A stretch of DNA of 60,500 bases from Bryobacteraceae bacterium (GCA_025980665.1 JAICXC010000013.1:1-60500); one strand, 5' to 3'. Positions 27,973 through 35,996 are shown, counted from the first letter of the stretch. Made by a program: numbers and translations. Notes: generated by a model from the sequence alone, not told the origin.

Positions 27973-29265
27973 TCAAACCGTAGGATCTCCGTGCACTTCT
28001 ACCTCTTCCGGTTCTACGCCGGCCAGAGTCGGCTCCGGCAACTTGCCGCTTAGGTTGCCCCAACCCCAAAAGATTGCAGTCGTCGAACTTAGCACGCCCG
28101 CCCACAGTCCGATGGTCCGCGGACTGACGTGATCCGACAGCAGACCCGCAATCGCCATGGAAACCATCATAGTGGCCCACGTCCACGTCTCGATGGTGGA
28201 AAATACGCGCCCCCGAAAATCGTTCGCGACGTGCCGCAGAAGCTGAGACGTGTTCAGAACCGAGCTGACGGCCACGGCCGCCCGCGAAAGCGCGATGAAG
28301 AATAGCGCGCCCAGAAACGTCGGCGCCTGGCTGAACAGAACGTAGGATGCGCCATGAACCACGTAGCACGCTGAAATTACGCGCTTGTACGATTCGAACC
28401 GGATGCGTTTGCCAATGTAGTTCGCAAAGAGCGCCCCGCATACCAACCCGATCCCCGCGCATCCCCAGATGATCCCGATTCCCGTGGGTCCGCGCTGGAA
28501 AACGACTTCCCCGAAAATGCTGAATAGGATCTGCGCCGCCCCGCCGCCGGTGGCCCATCCGACCCCAACAAGGCCGATCCCCAGGATCAGCGGGGTCGCG
28601 CGCATGTAGCGCAAGCCCTCGGTGTATTCGTGCCAGGGACGGACTACTCGACTTTCCGTGAGCGCGCTGCGGTCGGACCGGAAGCCGCGGGGGCCGCGCA
28701 GCTGCGAAATGCACAGCGCCGAAAACAGAAAGGAGAACGCGTTGAAGGCGAATGCCAGCTTATAGCCGAAGCCCGCGACCGAAGTCCCGCCCAGGAAAGC
28801 CCCAATGACGAGTGTGCTCCATTGGGTCAGTTGCGTTAGGGAATTGGCTGCGTGTAACTCGTCTTTGTTAGCGATCGTCGGGAGAATCGCCGCTCGTCCG
28901 CTGGTGAAAAACGGCGAGGCAAACATCAGGCATCCGCTGAGCAAGTACAACAGCCAGGTGCGTCCCGCCGGGATTCCTAAAATGAATAGCAGCGCGAACG
29001 CCGCGCGGATCAGATCGCTGGTGATCATCAGCCTCTTGCGGTCCATGCGATCGAGTAGCACGCCAGCAATCGGGCCACCGAGCATAACGGCGCATCCTCG
29101 GGCCAACAGGATTCCGGCGACCACCAGTCCGGATCCCGTATTCGCCAGCACCAGACTGAACACGGCGATGTTGTTATAGTGATCGCCGACTTCGCTGACG
29201 ACTTGCCCGAACCACGTGTACCGATAATTCCGATTGGAGCGCAGTAGCTCCGTGAAGCCGCTCAC
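27973..29265 (-). CDS. MFS transporter (EntS-like, MFS_3)
   Basis: 430 aa from a GTG at 29265 that overlaps the stop of the upstream gene (GTGA) and has GGAGG 10 nt before it; the frame is open upstream but that part is the neighbour's shadow. About 12 hydrophobic helices are visible, with RNYRYTWFGQVVSEVGDH at the start and VLLDRMDRKRLM after the third helix, typical of the enterobactin-exporter-like MFS_3 group. It probably exports a small molecule. Its coupling to the racemase gene suggests a link to amino-acid or menaquinone-related products, which is only inference. Confidence 0.85.
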   Translation of the reverse strand: MSGFTELLRSNRNYRYTWFGQVVSEVGDHYNNIAVFSLVLANTGSGLVVAGILLARGCAVMLGGPIAGVLLDRMDRKRLMITSDLIRAAFALLFILGIPAGRTWLLYLLSGCLMFASPFFTSGRAAILPTIANKDELHAANSLTQLTQWSTLVIGAFLGGTSVAGFGYKLAFAFNAFSFLFSALCISQLRGPRGFRSDRSALTESRVVRPWHEYTEGLRYMRATPLILGIGLVGVGWATGGGAAQILFSIFGEVVFQRGPTGIGIIWGCAGIGLVCGALFANYIGKRIRFESYKRVISACYVVHGASYVLFSQAPTFLGALFFIALSRAAVAVSSVLNTSQLLRHVANDFRGRVFSTIETWTWATMMVSMAIAGLLSDHVSPRTIGLWAGVLSSTTAIFWGWGNLSGKLPEPTLAGVEPEEVEVHGDPTV

Positions 29266-30377
29266 GTGAGCGTTTCCTCCCGCACGGTTACGTGGCGGAG
29301 ATAATCGTGATCGAGGTTGTATCCAAAGCCGGGTGCGTTCGAAACCATAATCGTACCGTGCGGCGAAACTTCCACAGCCGGCGAAATAATATCGCGCTCC
29401 CAATATCGCTTGCTCGCCGACACGTCTCCCGGAAGCACAAAGTTCGGCAGTGTGGAAAGAGCGATGTTATGCGCGCGTCCGATGCCCGATTCAAGCATGC
29501 CGCCGCACCACACTGGAATGCTGTTGGCCATGGCCAGGTCATGGATGCGCAAGGCTTCACGAAACCCGCCGACTCGTCCGAGCTTGATGTTAAGAATGCC
29601 GCACGCTTGGAGACGAATCGCCTGTTCGGCGTGATGCACGGTACGAATACACTCGTCGAGACAAATGGGCGTATCGAGCTGGGCTTGCAGGGCGGCGTGA
29701 TCGACAATTTCGTCGTGCGCCAAAGGCTGCTCGATCATCATCAGGTGGAACTCGTCCAAGCGCTTCAGATGATTGGCGTCCGCGAGCGTGTAGGCCGAGT
29801 TGGCGTCCGCCATCAGGCGAATCGCGGGAAATTCCTTGCGGACCTCACGGACCACGTCCACATCCCAGCCCGGCTTGATCTTGATCTTGATGCGCTGATA
29901 ACCGGCGGCGACTTCTTTCTCAATGGTCTTTAAGAGGTCGGCTTGCGAGTTTTGAATTCCAATGGACACGCCGCACGCGATTTCCTTAAACCAGCCCCCG
30001 CCGATGTGTTCCCACAAAGGCAAACCCTTCAGGCGAGCTTCCAGATCCCACACCGCGGCTTCCACTCCGCCACGAGCCATGTAGTGTCCGCGAATATGCT
30101 CACTGCGCGCAGCCACGTCTACGGCGCTTTCGAAAGGAACGTTGAGCACCCGTGGCGCCACATAATCGCGCACGATTATCCAGGCTGCATCGGTCCACTC
30201 CTCGTTGTAGAACGGATTCTCGCCGCAGGTGACTTCGCCCCATCCGGAAACGCCCTGGCTGGCGACTTCCACCAGGATGATCCTGCGGTGTGTGGTCCGG
30301 CCAAAGCTCGTCTCGAAGAAATGCACCAGCGGCATGGCGATTTCCCGCAAAGTAATTTTGTCTATTTGGATGGCCAT
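29262..30377 (-). CDS. Enolase-superfamily o-succinylbenzoate synthase / N-succinylamino acid racemase
   Basis: 371 aa. The barrel carries the second-group signature: catalytic lysines in IKIKIKPG (around Lys166), metal ligands Asp191 (MADANSAY), Glu216 (MIEQPL) and Asp241 (LDECI), and Lys265 in NIKLGRVGG. The WCGGMLESGIGRAHN loop is typical of the MenC type 2 / NSAR branch. Members make o-succinylbenzoate for menaquinone or racemise N-succinylamino acids; some do both. A GNAT gene directly upstream (16-bp overlap) favours the racemase role, because D-to-L amino acid conversion in Geobacillus uses a GNAT succinyltransferase with NSAR. No other men gene is in view. Confidence 0.85.
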   Translation of the reverse strand: MAIQIDKITLREIAMPLVHFFETSFGRTTHRRIILVEVASQGVSGWGEVTCGENPFYNEEWTDAAWIIVRDYVAPRVLNVPFESAVDVAARSEHIRGHYMARGGVEAAVWDLEARLKGLPLWEHIGGGWFKEIACGVSIGIQNSQADLLKTIEKEVAAGYQRIKIKIKPGWDVDVVREVRKEFPAIRLMADANSAYTLADANHLKRLDEFHLMMIEQPLAHDEIVDHAALQAQLDTPICLDECIRTVHHAEQAIRLQACGILNIKLGRVGGFREALRIHDLAMANSIPVWCGGMLESGIGRAHNIALSTLPNFVLPGDVSASKRYWERDIISPAVEVSPHGTIMVSNAPGFGYNLDHDYLRHVTVREETLT

Positions 30378-31039
30378 GGCGATAACAGATAGGTTCCGGT
30401 GTTTCCTGAGCGCTCGAAACCGGTTACAGCCAGTCCATCGGCAAAATGGCGCTGCAGCTCGCGAGCCAGCGATTCCTGGGATTCGCGGGTTTTTTGCGGG
30501 GGCAGAGAAACACGCGCGACGACGTCAGTCTTGGCACGAGTAGTCTCCGCTATCCACCATTCGGCGATACATCGGTCGGTCGGTAAGCCGGCGTGCAGCG
30601 GGCTGGGGGAAATCCCGTACATGTTGGGAACGTAGGTGCGTACGATCGCACCGAGCAGCTCCAAGTTGAAATAGGCGTTCTTCGCTTCAAACGGATCGAA
30701 GCTCCATTCGATCAATGGAATCCCACGAGCCAGAGCATCGTCGCGCTGGGCCAGCTTGAGCATGCGGCCGACCCCGGCATCGCGATAATCGCTCAACACG
30801 CCCAGCATGTGGCTATGCAGATACGCGACACCGCTATCTCTCTTAATGCCGGGAATCGCCAGGAGGAATCCGGCCATGCGCGCGCCGTCGAACGCTCCCA
30901 GATTCTGGCCTCCGATGCGCGAGGCGACGACGAAGAATCGCACCGGCAACAGTTCCAGGTCAGGGAAGCCCCAGATGACCTTTTGCAGGCGGACGGCTTC
31001 GGCAAATTCCGCGTGACCCGAAAGCGCGCGGACATTCAT
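30362..31039 (-). CDS. GNAT-family acyltransferase, possible N-succinyltransferase
   Basis: 225 aa. The acetyl-CoA-binding segment is YLHSHMLGVLSDYRDAGVGRMLK, the conserved R/Q-x-x-G-x-G-type loop here reading RDAGVGR. The neighbouring WSFDPFEAKNAYFNLELLGA helix fits the family that sits beside NSAR/MenC genes. The ATG at 31039 overlaps the mazG stop (ATGA) and the gene end overlaps the racemase start. I infer a succinyl- or acetyltransferase acting on amino acids; the acyl donor is not shown by the sequence. Confidence 0.8.
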   Translation of the reverse strand: MNVRALSGHAEFAEAVRLQKVIWGFPDLELLPVRFFVVASRIGGQNLGAFDGARMAGFLLAIPGIKRDSGVAYLHSHMLGVLSDYRDAGVGRMLKLAQRDDALARGIPLIEWSFDPFEAKNAYFNLELLGAIVRTYVPNMYGISPSPLHAGLPTDRCIAEWWIAETTRAKTDVVARVSLPPQKTRESQESLARELQRHFADGLAVTGFERSGNTGTYLLSPWPSK

Positions 31040-31890
31040 ACGCCCTCGCGGTCGGTCTCCTGTCCCTTCGCTTCTTGCCAGAGCCTTTCCATTTCTTCGA
31101 TGGTCGCCTGACGCGGTGCCTTGCCCTGGGCCTCAAGACCTTGTTCCACGTGTCCGAATCGGCGGCGAAACTTGGAGTTGGTCCCGCGCAGAGCTTGTTC
31201 AGGATCCACTTTCAGAAACCGCGCGATGTTTACGATTACAAACAATAGATCGCCTATTTCGTCTTGAAGGGCCTTGGGGGATCCGCTCTGGCGGGCGCCT
31301 TCGAGCTCGGTCAGCTCCTCACGTAGCTTGTGAAGCACTTCATCGACGTTGTTCCAATCGAATCCAGCTCCCGCCGCGCGACTGGCGATTTGGCGCGCCT
31401 CCATCAGGGCAGGGAGGCTCCTCGGAACGCCTGCCAGAAGCCCTTTCGGCTTGGGGCGCGATACTTTCTCGCCCGCTTTTATCTCGTCCCACTTGCGCTT
31501 CACGTCGTCCGCGGTTTTCGCCTCGCCATCGGCGAACACGTGCGGGTGACGGCGGACTAATTTACTGTTTATGGCCTCGATCGCGTCGGTGACGTCGAAA
31601 TATCCGGCTTCTTTCGCCATTTGCGAAAAGAACACCACTTGCAGCAGCAGGTCGCCGAGTTCGTCCGCCAAACCGTCCCAGTCGCGGGCATCAATCGAAT
31701 CCATGACCTCATACGTTTCCTCGAGCAAATACGGTTTGATGGTGTCGAAGGTTTGTTCGCGATCCCAAGGACAGCCACCCGGAGAGCGCAGGCGATCCAT
31801 GATTTCGATCAGCCGTGCGAAGCCGGCGGCGGCGGGCCCCAGGGGCTCATTGGGCTGCTTTTTTGGCTGACCAGGCTCGGTGGGAGGCAC
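31036..31890 (-). CDS. mazG: Nucleoside triphosphate pyrophosphohydrolase MazG
   Basis: 284 aa, the size of two-domain MazG. The N-terminal domain has CPWDREQTFDTIKPYLLEE with the Glu pairs LLEETYEVMD and DELGDLLLQVVFF that bind magnesium; a second, weaker copy (EELTELEGARQ then DEIGDLLFVIVN) forms the C-terminal domain. The enzyme removes non-canonical NTPs and lowers (p)ppGpp-related nucleotides. It heads a five-gene operon with GNAT, NSAR/OSBS, MFS and SDR. It is divergent from the first PEP-CTERM gene with about 155 bp between. Confidence 0.93.
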   Translation of the reverse strand: MPPTEPGQPKKQPNEPLGPAAAGFARLIEIMDRLRSPGGCPWDREQTFDTIKPYLLEETYEVMDSIDARDWDGLADELGDLLLQVVFFSQMAKEAGYFDVTDAIEAINSKLVRRHPHVFADGEAKTADDVKRKWDEIKAGEKVSRPKPKGLLAGVPRSLPALMEARQIASRAAGAGFDWNNVDEVLHKLREELTELEGARQSGSPKALQDEIGDLLFVIVNIARFLKVDPEQALRGTNSKFRRRFGHVEQGLEAQGKAPRQATIEEMERLWQEAKGQETDREGV

Positions 31891-31953
31891 GAGAATTCTC
31901 AGCGTAGCACGGTGCGTCGTTCAGACATTCATCTTCATATGACCTGAATAGAA

Positions 31954-31963
31954 GTACCAGTAC
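31954..31963. repeat. GTACCAGTAC site upstream of a PEP-CTERM gene
   Basis: GTACCAGTAC, one base from the perfect palindrome GTACTAGTAC found at 33223. It lies 82 bp before the first PEP-CTERM gene. The shared position upstream of both PEP-CTERM genes suggests one regulator; this is inference. Confidence 0.35.
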
Positions 31964-32045
31964 ACAGCCCCGCGATTTTGAAGCTAACGGGCTAAAGGCT
32001 CCGGCTTAGTTCAAGTGCATTCTGAAGCTGGAGAAACAACTAATT

Positions 32046-32759
32046 ATGAAACACAGCCTGCTTCTATTAGCGACCATTACAGCAGCGGGAATCGTTCCGA
32101 GTGCGAACGCTTCATCGTGCGCCAGCACCACCGACTGCACCTATACATTCGATGAACATAACTCGGGCTCAACTGGATTTACGACTTCGGGTCCGTTTGG
32201 GACAGTGGAATTGACGCTCAGTGGCGGCAACATCAACGTCACCCTGGATGTGTTGAGCACCTTCAAGTTAATCGATACAGGATTCGCGGGGACGTTCGGT
32301 TTCAACGACAACATCAAGGCGGGCGATATCACTGCGGGCTCCTTTAGCTCGGGGTTGTACAGCGGTTCGGCAAACAACGTTGGTGTGGATTCGCATCCGG
32401 GCGGGGACCTTAATTACGATGGTTTCGGGTTCTTTGATGACGCCGCCGCGACCACGGGCCCGAGCGCGGGCAACGCCAACGCCGTCAGTCACCTTACGTT
32501 CACTATCAGCCGACCCGGCGGATTCAGCTCCATCCAGCAGTTAGTGGAACTGAACTCGGGTGGCGACGGAAACGCCTATTTCGTGGCTGATGTTTTCGAT
32601 ACGAATTGCGGGAGCAGCACGAATACGGCATGCACCGGTTTGATCGGAGTTAGCAGTCTGAACTCTCCTGTGCCGGAGCCTATATCATCCGGGCTGGTGG
32701 GTATTGGCCTGATCGCGCTCTCGCTACTGCGTCGGCGGACCAGTTCTTCTTGCAAATAA
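32046..32759 (+). CDS. PEP-CTERM protein
   Basis: 237 aa with an N-terminal signal peptide (SLLLLATITAAGIVPSANAS) and a C-terminal sorting tail VPEPISSGLVGIGLIALSLLRRR: Pro-Glu-Pro, a membrane helix and a basic end, the PEP-CTERM signal cut by exosortase. Between them is a Gly/Ser/Thr/Asn-rich extracellular part with two Cys pairs. Such proteins are exported and anchored in the outer layer or biofilm matrix. No exosortase gene is in the window. GGAG lies about 12 nt before the ATG, a bit far. Confidence 0.82.
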   Translation: MKHSLLLLATITAAGIVPSANASSCASTTDCTYTFDEHNSGSTGFTTSGPFGTVELTLSGGNINVTLDVLSTFKLIDTGFAGTFGFNDNIKAGDITAGSFSSGLYSGSANNVGVDSHPGGDLNYDGFGFFDDAAATTGPSAGNANAVSHLTFTISRPGGFSSIQQLVELNSGGDGNAYFVADVFDTNCGSSTNTACTGLIGVSSLNSPVPEPISSGLVGIGLIALSLLRRRTSSSCK

Positions 32760-32791
32760 CCGATCCCTTGATGAACTAAATCCTGGCCTCG

Positions 32792-32818
32792 GGCCCTTCT
32801 GCGAAGACACGAAGGGCC
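32792..32818 (+). terminator. Hairpin after the first PEP-CTERM gene
   Basis: GGCCCTTC (32792-32799) pairs perfectly with GAAGGGCC (32811-32818) around an 11-nt loop, 32 bp after the stop codon. The following bases are TTAGCC and not a T-run, so a weak or Rho-aided terminator, or 3'-end protection, is likely. It also separates the gene from the minus-strand Lys-rich gene. Confidence 0.45.
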
Positions 32819-32851
32819 TTAGCCTACTACTTATCGGAATCGGGCCAGTGG

Positions 32852-33121
32852 CTATTTCTTGTCGGTCGTCTTGTCCGCAACCTTGTCCGCGGTATTACTG
32901 ACTGCATCGGCGGACTTATGTACTACCTTCTTGGTGGTCTTCTTGGTAGTTTTTGCGGTCTTTTTGGCGACCTTGGCGGTGGCTTTGCCGGTGGACTCTC
33001 CAGCCTTCTTCACATCCTTGCCGGCGTCTTTAATATCATCCTTCGCGCCCTGCTGTTGGGCCGAAAGCACCATCGCGAACGAAGCCGTCAAAATGGCGAG
33101 GAACATCGAAATGCGTTTCAT
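32852..33121 (-). CDS. Exported Lys/Ala/Thr-rich small protein
   Basis: 89 aa with a signal peptide (MKRISMFLAILTASFAMVLSAQQ). The mature part is almost entirely Lys, Ala, Thr, Asp and Ser in short repeats (KKTAKTTKKTTKKV), resembling histone H1-like tails or YtxH-type helices. No domain could be named. The amphipathic repeats could bind DNA, lipopolysaccharide or matrix polymers. It sits between two PEP-CTERM genes on the opposite strand. Confidence 0.6.
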   Translation of the reverse strand: MKRISMFLAILTASFAMVLSAQQQGAKDDIKDAGKDVKKAGESTGKATAKVAKKTAKTTKKTTKKVVHKSADAVSNTADKVADKTTDKK

Positions 33122-33222
33122 GAGAACAGTTTATCATGTGACGTCGTAAGCAATCTTCGTCACCAGCCGCGCGAAGCTATCTCAAACTAGGAGAAGCGGT
33201 TCCAAGTTGTAGAAAGTTGCAT

Positions 33223-33232
33223 AGTACTAGTA
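33223..33232. repeat. GTACTAGTAC palindrome upstream of the second PEP-CTERM gene
   Basis: A perfect 10-bp palindrome, 32 bp upstream of the candidate -35 at 33264, so positioned like an activator or operator site. Related sites are at 31954, 26769/26794 and 16965. Confidence 0.4.
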
Positions 33233-33263
33233 CAAATTAGAGGTACATGCCTTAGAAAAGTCG

Positions 33264-33292
33264 TTCCAAAACGGTTCGCTTCGCAGTATACT
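33264..33292 (+). promoter_or_regulatory. Candidate sigma-70-type promoter of the second PEP-CTERM gene
   Basis: TTCCAA and TATACT separated by 17 bp. The -10 is good and the -35 only fair. The leader from about 33299 is roughly 70 nt, with a GGGAG/CTCCC inverted pair before the AGGAGG site. Confidence 0.4.
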
Positions 33293-33370
33293 GACAGGGA
33301 GTCTAAGGGGAATACCTGGGCTCCCGGCATCGTACTTTGAGAACGTGCGAGTCGTGTAAGAGGAGGAATG

Positions 33371-34075
33371 ATGTTTCGTACAGTATTAGCAGTTCTAACT
33401 TTTTCGGTGCTGGCCAGTGCTAGCACCATCACCTACACCACACCAACCGGTTCCGTTAATGGGAACTTACAACCGGTGAGTGCGACGGCCACTATTACGA
33501 CAAACCAGGGAAGTATCGGCGTTACGCTAACAGACCTCACGGCGTCTACGCTTGACGCTGGGCAGCTTCTGAGCGACCTGTTTTTTACCCTCAGCACAGC
33601 TCCCACGACCGTTTTGAGCGGTACTACCACTCCGACGTCGGCTCCCCTGATTGATATCGCCGCCAATGGTTCGGTGACGACCAATACCGGTGCAATCGCG
33701 AGCTGGGGATTAACCAGCAGCGGCGCGACCATACAACTCGAATCGCTTACTGGCGGCGCTACTCAGACGATCATCGGGCCTGGACCGTACACCGCCTCGA
33801 ATGGCTCAATTGACGGAAACAACGGGCACAACCCGTTTATCAACCAAACGGCTACGTTCTCCTTCGCCGTGGCCGGAGTGACCACAACCACCACTGTAAC
33901 GGCAGCTAGTTTCAGCTGGGGAACAGCTGGGAGCACCGACACTGTCACGGGTGTTTGCACGGCTGGCGTCGGACCCAGCTGCAACAGCTCTACGGTTCCG
34001 GAACCGATTACTTCAGGCTTGGTCGGTACCGGGTTGATGGCGTTGTTCTTCCTGCGCCGCCGCGTTCGCGGTTAA
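33371..34075 (+). CDS. PEP-CTERM protein
   Basis: 234 aa. Two ATGs stand in a row (33368, 33371); AGGAGG ends 4 nt before the second, so I prefer that one. Signal peptide: VLAVLTFSVLASAS. The mature part is extremely rich in Thr, Ser, Gly and Ala. The C-terminal tail VPEPITSGLVGTGLMALFFLRRR is almost identical in layout to that of the protein at 32046, so both are probably handled by one exosortase. Function unknown; surface or matrix protein. It ends just before a strong terminator that separates it from the ribosomal genes. Confidence 0.82.
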   Translation: MFRTVLAVLTFSVLASASTITYTTPTGSVNGNLQPVSATATITTNQGSIGVTLTDLTASTLDAGQLLSDLFFTLSTAPTTVLSGTTTPTSAPLIDIAANGSVTTNTGAIASWGLTSSGATIQLESLTGGATQTIIGPGPYTASNGSIDGNNGHNPFINQTATFSFAVAGVTTTTTVTAASFSWGTAGSTDTVTGVCTAGVGPSCNSSTVPEPITSGLVGTGLMALFFLRRRVRG

Positions 34076-34107
34076 GCGTACCGATTTAGGCGTTTCCTCC
34101 AAAACCT

Positions 34108-34137
34108 GCCGGGGTTGCGCAAGCGACCCCGGCTTTG
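34108..34137 (+). terminator. Strong rho-independent terminator
   Basis: An 11-bp stem (34108-34118 with 34123-34133, one G-T pair) capped by a GCAA tetraloop and followed by TTTGTTATT. It lies 33 bp after the PEP-CTERM stop and 76 bp before rplA, and should insulate the ribosomal genes from it. Confidence 0.85.
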
Positions 34138-34163
34138 TTATTATCGGGATTACCACTTTGGGA

Positions 34164-34191
34164 GGCTGGGGCGGATGTCTCGCGCTTAGCC
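34164..34191 (+). promoter_or_regulatory. Leader hairpin before rplA
   Basis: GGCTGG...TTAGCC can fold into a 10-bp stem with one bulged G and a 7-nt loop (GATGTCT), 18 nt before the rplA start. L1 represses its own operon by binding a leader RNA in other bacteria, so this is a candidate site; a match to the L1 target motif was not shown. A poor promoter (TTGCGC, 18 bp, TATTAT at 34139) lies just upstream. Confidence 0.3.
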
Positions 34192-34209
34192 GTTTGGACC
34201 AATCATATT

Positions 34210-34917
34210 ATGAGCCGCAAAACAGGCAAAAAGTACACCGCTGCCTTCCAGCAAGTCGAACTCAAGCCCTATTCCGTAGAAGACGCTGTTCCGCTGGTCA
34301 AGAAGGTCAAATTCGCGAAATTTGACGAGACCGTGGAGCTGCATCTTCGCTTGGGCGTCGATGGCAAGCACGCCGACCAGATGGTCCGCGGGACCATCGT
34401 CCTTCCCAACGGATTGGGGAAATCGAAAAAAGTGTTGGTGATCGCCTCGGGCGACAAGCAGCGCGAAGCCACGGAAGCCGGTGCCGATTACGTCGGCGGC
34501 GACGACATGGTCAACAAGATCCAGAACGAAAACTGGACCGACTTCGATGCCGTGATCGCCACCCCAGACATGATGCGGGGCGTCGGACGTTTGGGTAAGG
34601 TGCTCGGGCCGCGCGGCCTGATGCCGAATCCCAAGACCGGCACGGTGACCAATGACATCGCGCAGGCGGTGAAGGAAGTGAAGGCTGGTAAGGTCGAGTT
34701 TCGACTGGATAAGACCAATTGCATTCACTGTCCTGTCGGCAAAGTGAGTTTTGAAGCCAATGCGCTAGTGGAAAACACCAACATGCTGCTCCAGGCGGTG
34801 GTCAAGGCCAAGCCGGCGGCGGCCAAGGGCAAATACGTTCGCAGCGCGACGATTTGTTCCACCATGGGACCCGGCGTTCACCTTGACGTAACGCCTTACA
34901 ATTTGAAGGCGGTCTAG
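34210..34917 (+). CDS. rplA: 50S ribosomal protein L1
   Basis: 235 aa from ATG 34210 ([13 protein letters not shown]). It binds 23S rRNA at the L1 stalk and can repress its own mRNA. The L1 signature region [21 protein letters not shown] is intact, as are the N-terminal [12 protein letters not shown] and C-terminal [10 protein letters not shown] segments. The ribosome site is weak. The gene normally follows rplK, but here the upstream gene is a PEP-CTERM gene with a terminator between. It is 5 bp upstream of rplJ. Confidence 0.97.
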   Translation: MSRKTGKKYTAAFQQVELKPYSVEDAVPLVKKVKFAKFDETVELHLRLGVDGKHADQMVRGTIVLPNGLGKSKKVLVIASGDKQREATEAGADYVGGDDMVNKIQNENWTDFDAVIATPDMMRGVGRLGKVLGPRGLMPNPKTGTVTNDIAQAVKEVKAGKVEFRLDKTNCIHCPVGKVSFEANALVENTNMLLQAVVKAKPAAAKGKYVRSATICSTMGPGVHLDVTPYNLKAV

Positions 34918-34922
34918 CTCCA

Positions 34923-35450
34923 ATGAAAAAGAAACCGGAAAAGAAAAAAGACATGGAAGTGTTGCGGACTGAGCTGGAGAAGGCTCAAAACGTCTTCCTC
35001 ACCGGCTATGAAAAACTGACCGTCCAGCAGGATTTCGAGTTGCGGAAGACCGTCCGCGGCGCGGGCGCCAATTACAAGGTCGTCAAGAACAACATCGCCG
35101 AAAAGGCTTCCGAGGGTACAAAATCCGCGGAGCTGTTGAAGGAATTGAAGGGCATGTGTTCGATCGCCTACACTTCGGGCGATCCGGTGGCGCTGGCCAA
35201 GGCTCTGACGGTATACGCCAAGGCCAATCCGACCTTCACGTTCAAAGCGGGAATGGTCGAGGGCCGGGTGATCGACATCTCCGGGATCACTGCTCTGGCG
35301 ACGCTACCGTCGAAAGAAGAGATTTACGCGAAGTTGCTGTGGCTGATCAACGCGCCGGCGCAGCGGTTGGCGACGGTGGTGAACGCGGTCGGCCGGAACT
35401 TGGCCGTGGTAGTGGATCAAGGCGTTAAAGAGAACAAGTTTTCCGCGTAG
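34923..35450 (+). CDS. rplJ: 50S ribosomal protein L10
   Basis: 175 aa. Forms the base of the ribosomal stalk and carries the L7/L12 dimers. The N-terminal domain (about 10-100) contains VFLTGYEKLTVQQ and the rRNA-binding YKVVKNNIAEKA; the C-terminal helix that holds L7/L12 (LLWLINAPAQRLATVVNAVGRNLAVVV) is present. Start MKKKPEKKKD is Lys-rich, longer than usual at the very front. It follows rplA closely and precedes rplL by 41 bp. Confidence 0.96.
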   Translation: MKKKPEKKKDMEVLRTELEKAQNVFLTGYEKLTVQQDFELRKTVRGAGANYKVVKNNIAEKASEGTKSAELLKELKGMCSIAYTSGDPVALAKALTVYAKANPTFTFKAGMVEGRVIDISGITALATLPSKEEIYAKLLWLINAPAQRLATVVNAVGRNLAVVVDQGVKENKFSA

Positions 35451-35491
35451 TTAAGTGGACGTGACGCGGGCGAAAAGAGCGAAGGAAAAAC

Positions 35492-35872
35492 ATGGCTGAC
35501 ATTAATGCGATTGCGGAACAGATTCAAGGGCTGACGCTACTCGAGGCGTCCCAGCTCGTCAAGATGCTGGAGGAAAAGCTGGGTGTCTCTGCTGCGGCTG
35601 CTACTGTCGCGGCTGCGCCCGCAGGTGGCGGCGCAGCGGCTGCTGCGCCGGCCGAGGAGAAGACCGAGTTCACGGTCGTTCTTACGGCTGCCGGCGCTAA
35701 CAAGATTAACGTGATCAAAGCTGTCCGCGAAGTCACCAGCCTGGGTTTGAAAGAAGCCAAGGACCTGGTGGACGGAGCTCCTAAGCCCATTAAAGAGGGC
35801 GTCAACAAGGAAGAAGCGGAGACCATCAAAAAGAAATTCACTGACGCGGGCGCAACCGTAGAAGTAAAATAG
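35492..35872 (+). CDS. rplL: 50S ribosomal protein L7/L12
   Basis: 126 aa with the three usual parts: the N-terminal dimer helix ([20 protein letters not shown]), an Ala/Gly/Pro-rich hinge (about 35-55) and the globular factor-binding domain ([34 protein letters not shown]; the KEAKDLV helix is the signature). It recruits translation GTPases. A clear GAAGGA site precedes the ATG. It is the last ribosomal gene before the 310-bp regulatory gap to rpoB. Confidence 0.97.
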   Translation: MADINAIAEQIQGLTLLEASQLVKMLEEKLGVSAAAATVAAAPAGGGAAAAAPAEEKTEFTVVLTAAGANKINVIKAVREVTSLGLKEAKDLVDGAPKPIKEGVNKEEAETIKKKFTDAGATVEVK

Positions 35873-35889
35873 TTGTAAGTTATAGATAG

Positions 35890-35924
35890 GGCAGGCGATT
35901 TTGGCCTAGATTGGCCCGCCTGCC
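35890..35924 (+). promoter_or_regulatory. Stem-loop right after rplL
   Basis: GGCAGGCG (35890-35897) pairs with CGCCTGCC (35917-35924), with an inner GGCC/GGCC pair. There is no T-run, so this may be a processing or stability element between rplL and rpoB. Confidence 0.5.
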
Positions 35925-35967
35925 GGTGGACGAAGGTGTGGATTGTCTGTCCGCCTGGCATCGCCGT

Positions 35968-35996
35968 TTGACGAGTGGCACGGCATTTGCTACGAT
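35968..35996 (+). promoter_or_regulatory. Candidate promoter for rpoBC
   Basis: TTGACG, a 17-bp spacer and TACGAT: a good sigma-70-type match inside the 310-bp gap between rplL and rpoB. The start would be near 36003, so the leader would contain the hairpin at 36092 and could be subject to attenuation. Confidence 0.55.

Noticed and set aside
31964..32045. A cyclic-di-GMP (GEMM) riboswitch-like stretch (GAAGCTAACGGGCTAAAGG) before the first PEP-CTERM gene
   Set aside because: The 5' half of the GEMM consensus (the GGCAAA part) is missing and the pairing is poor.
32020..32045. Sigma-54 (-24/-12) promoter for the PEP-CTERM gene
   Set aside because: The GG and GC pairs are not spaced by 10 bp; the closest is 12 bp.
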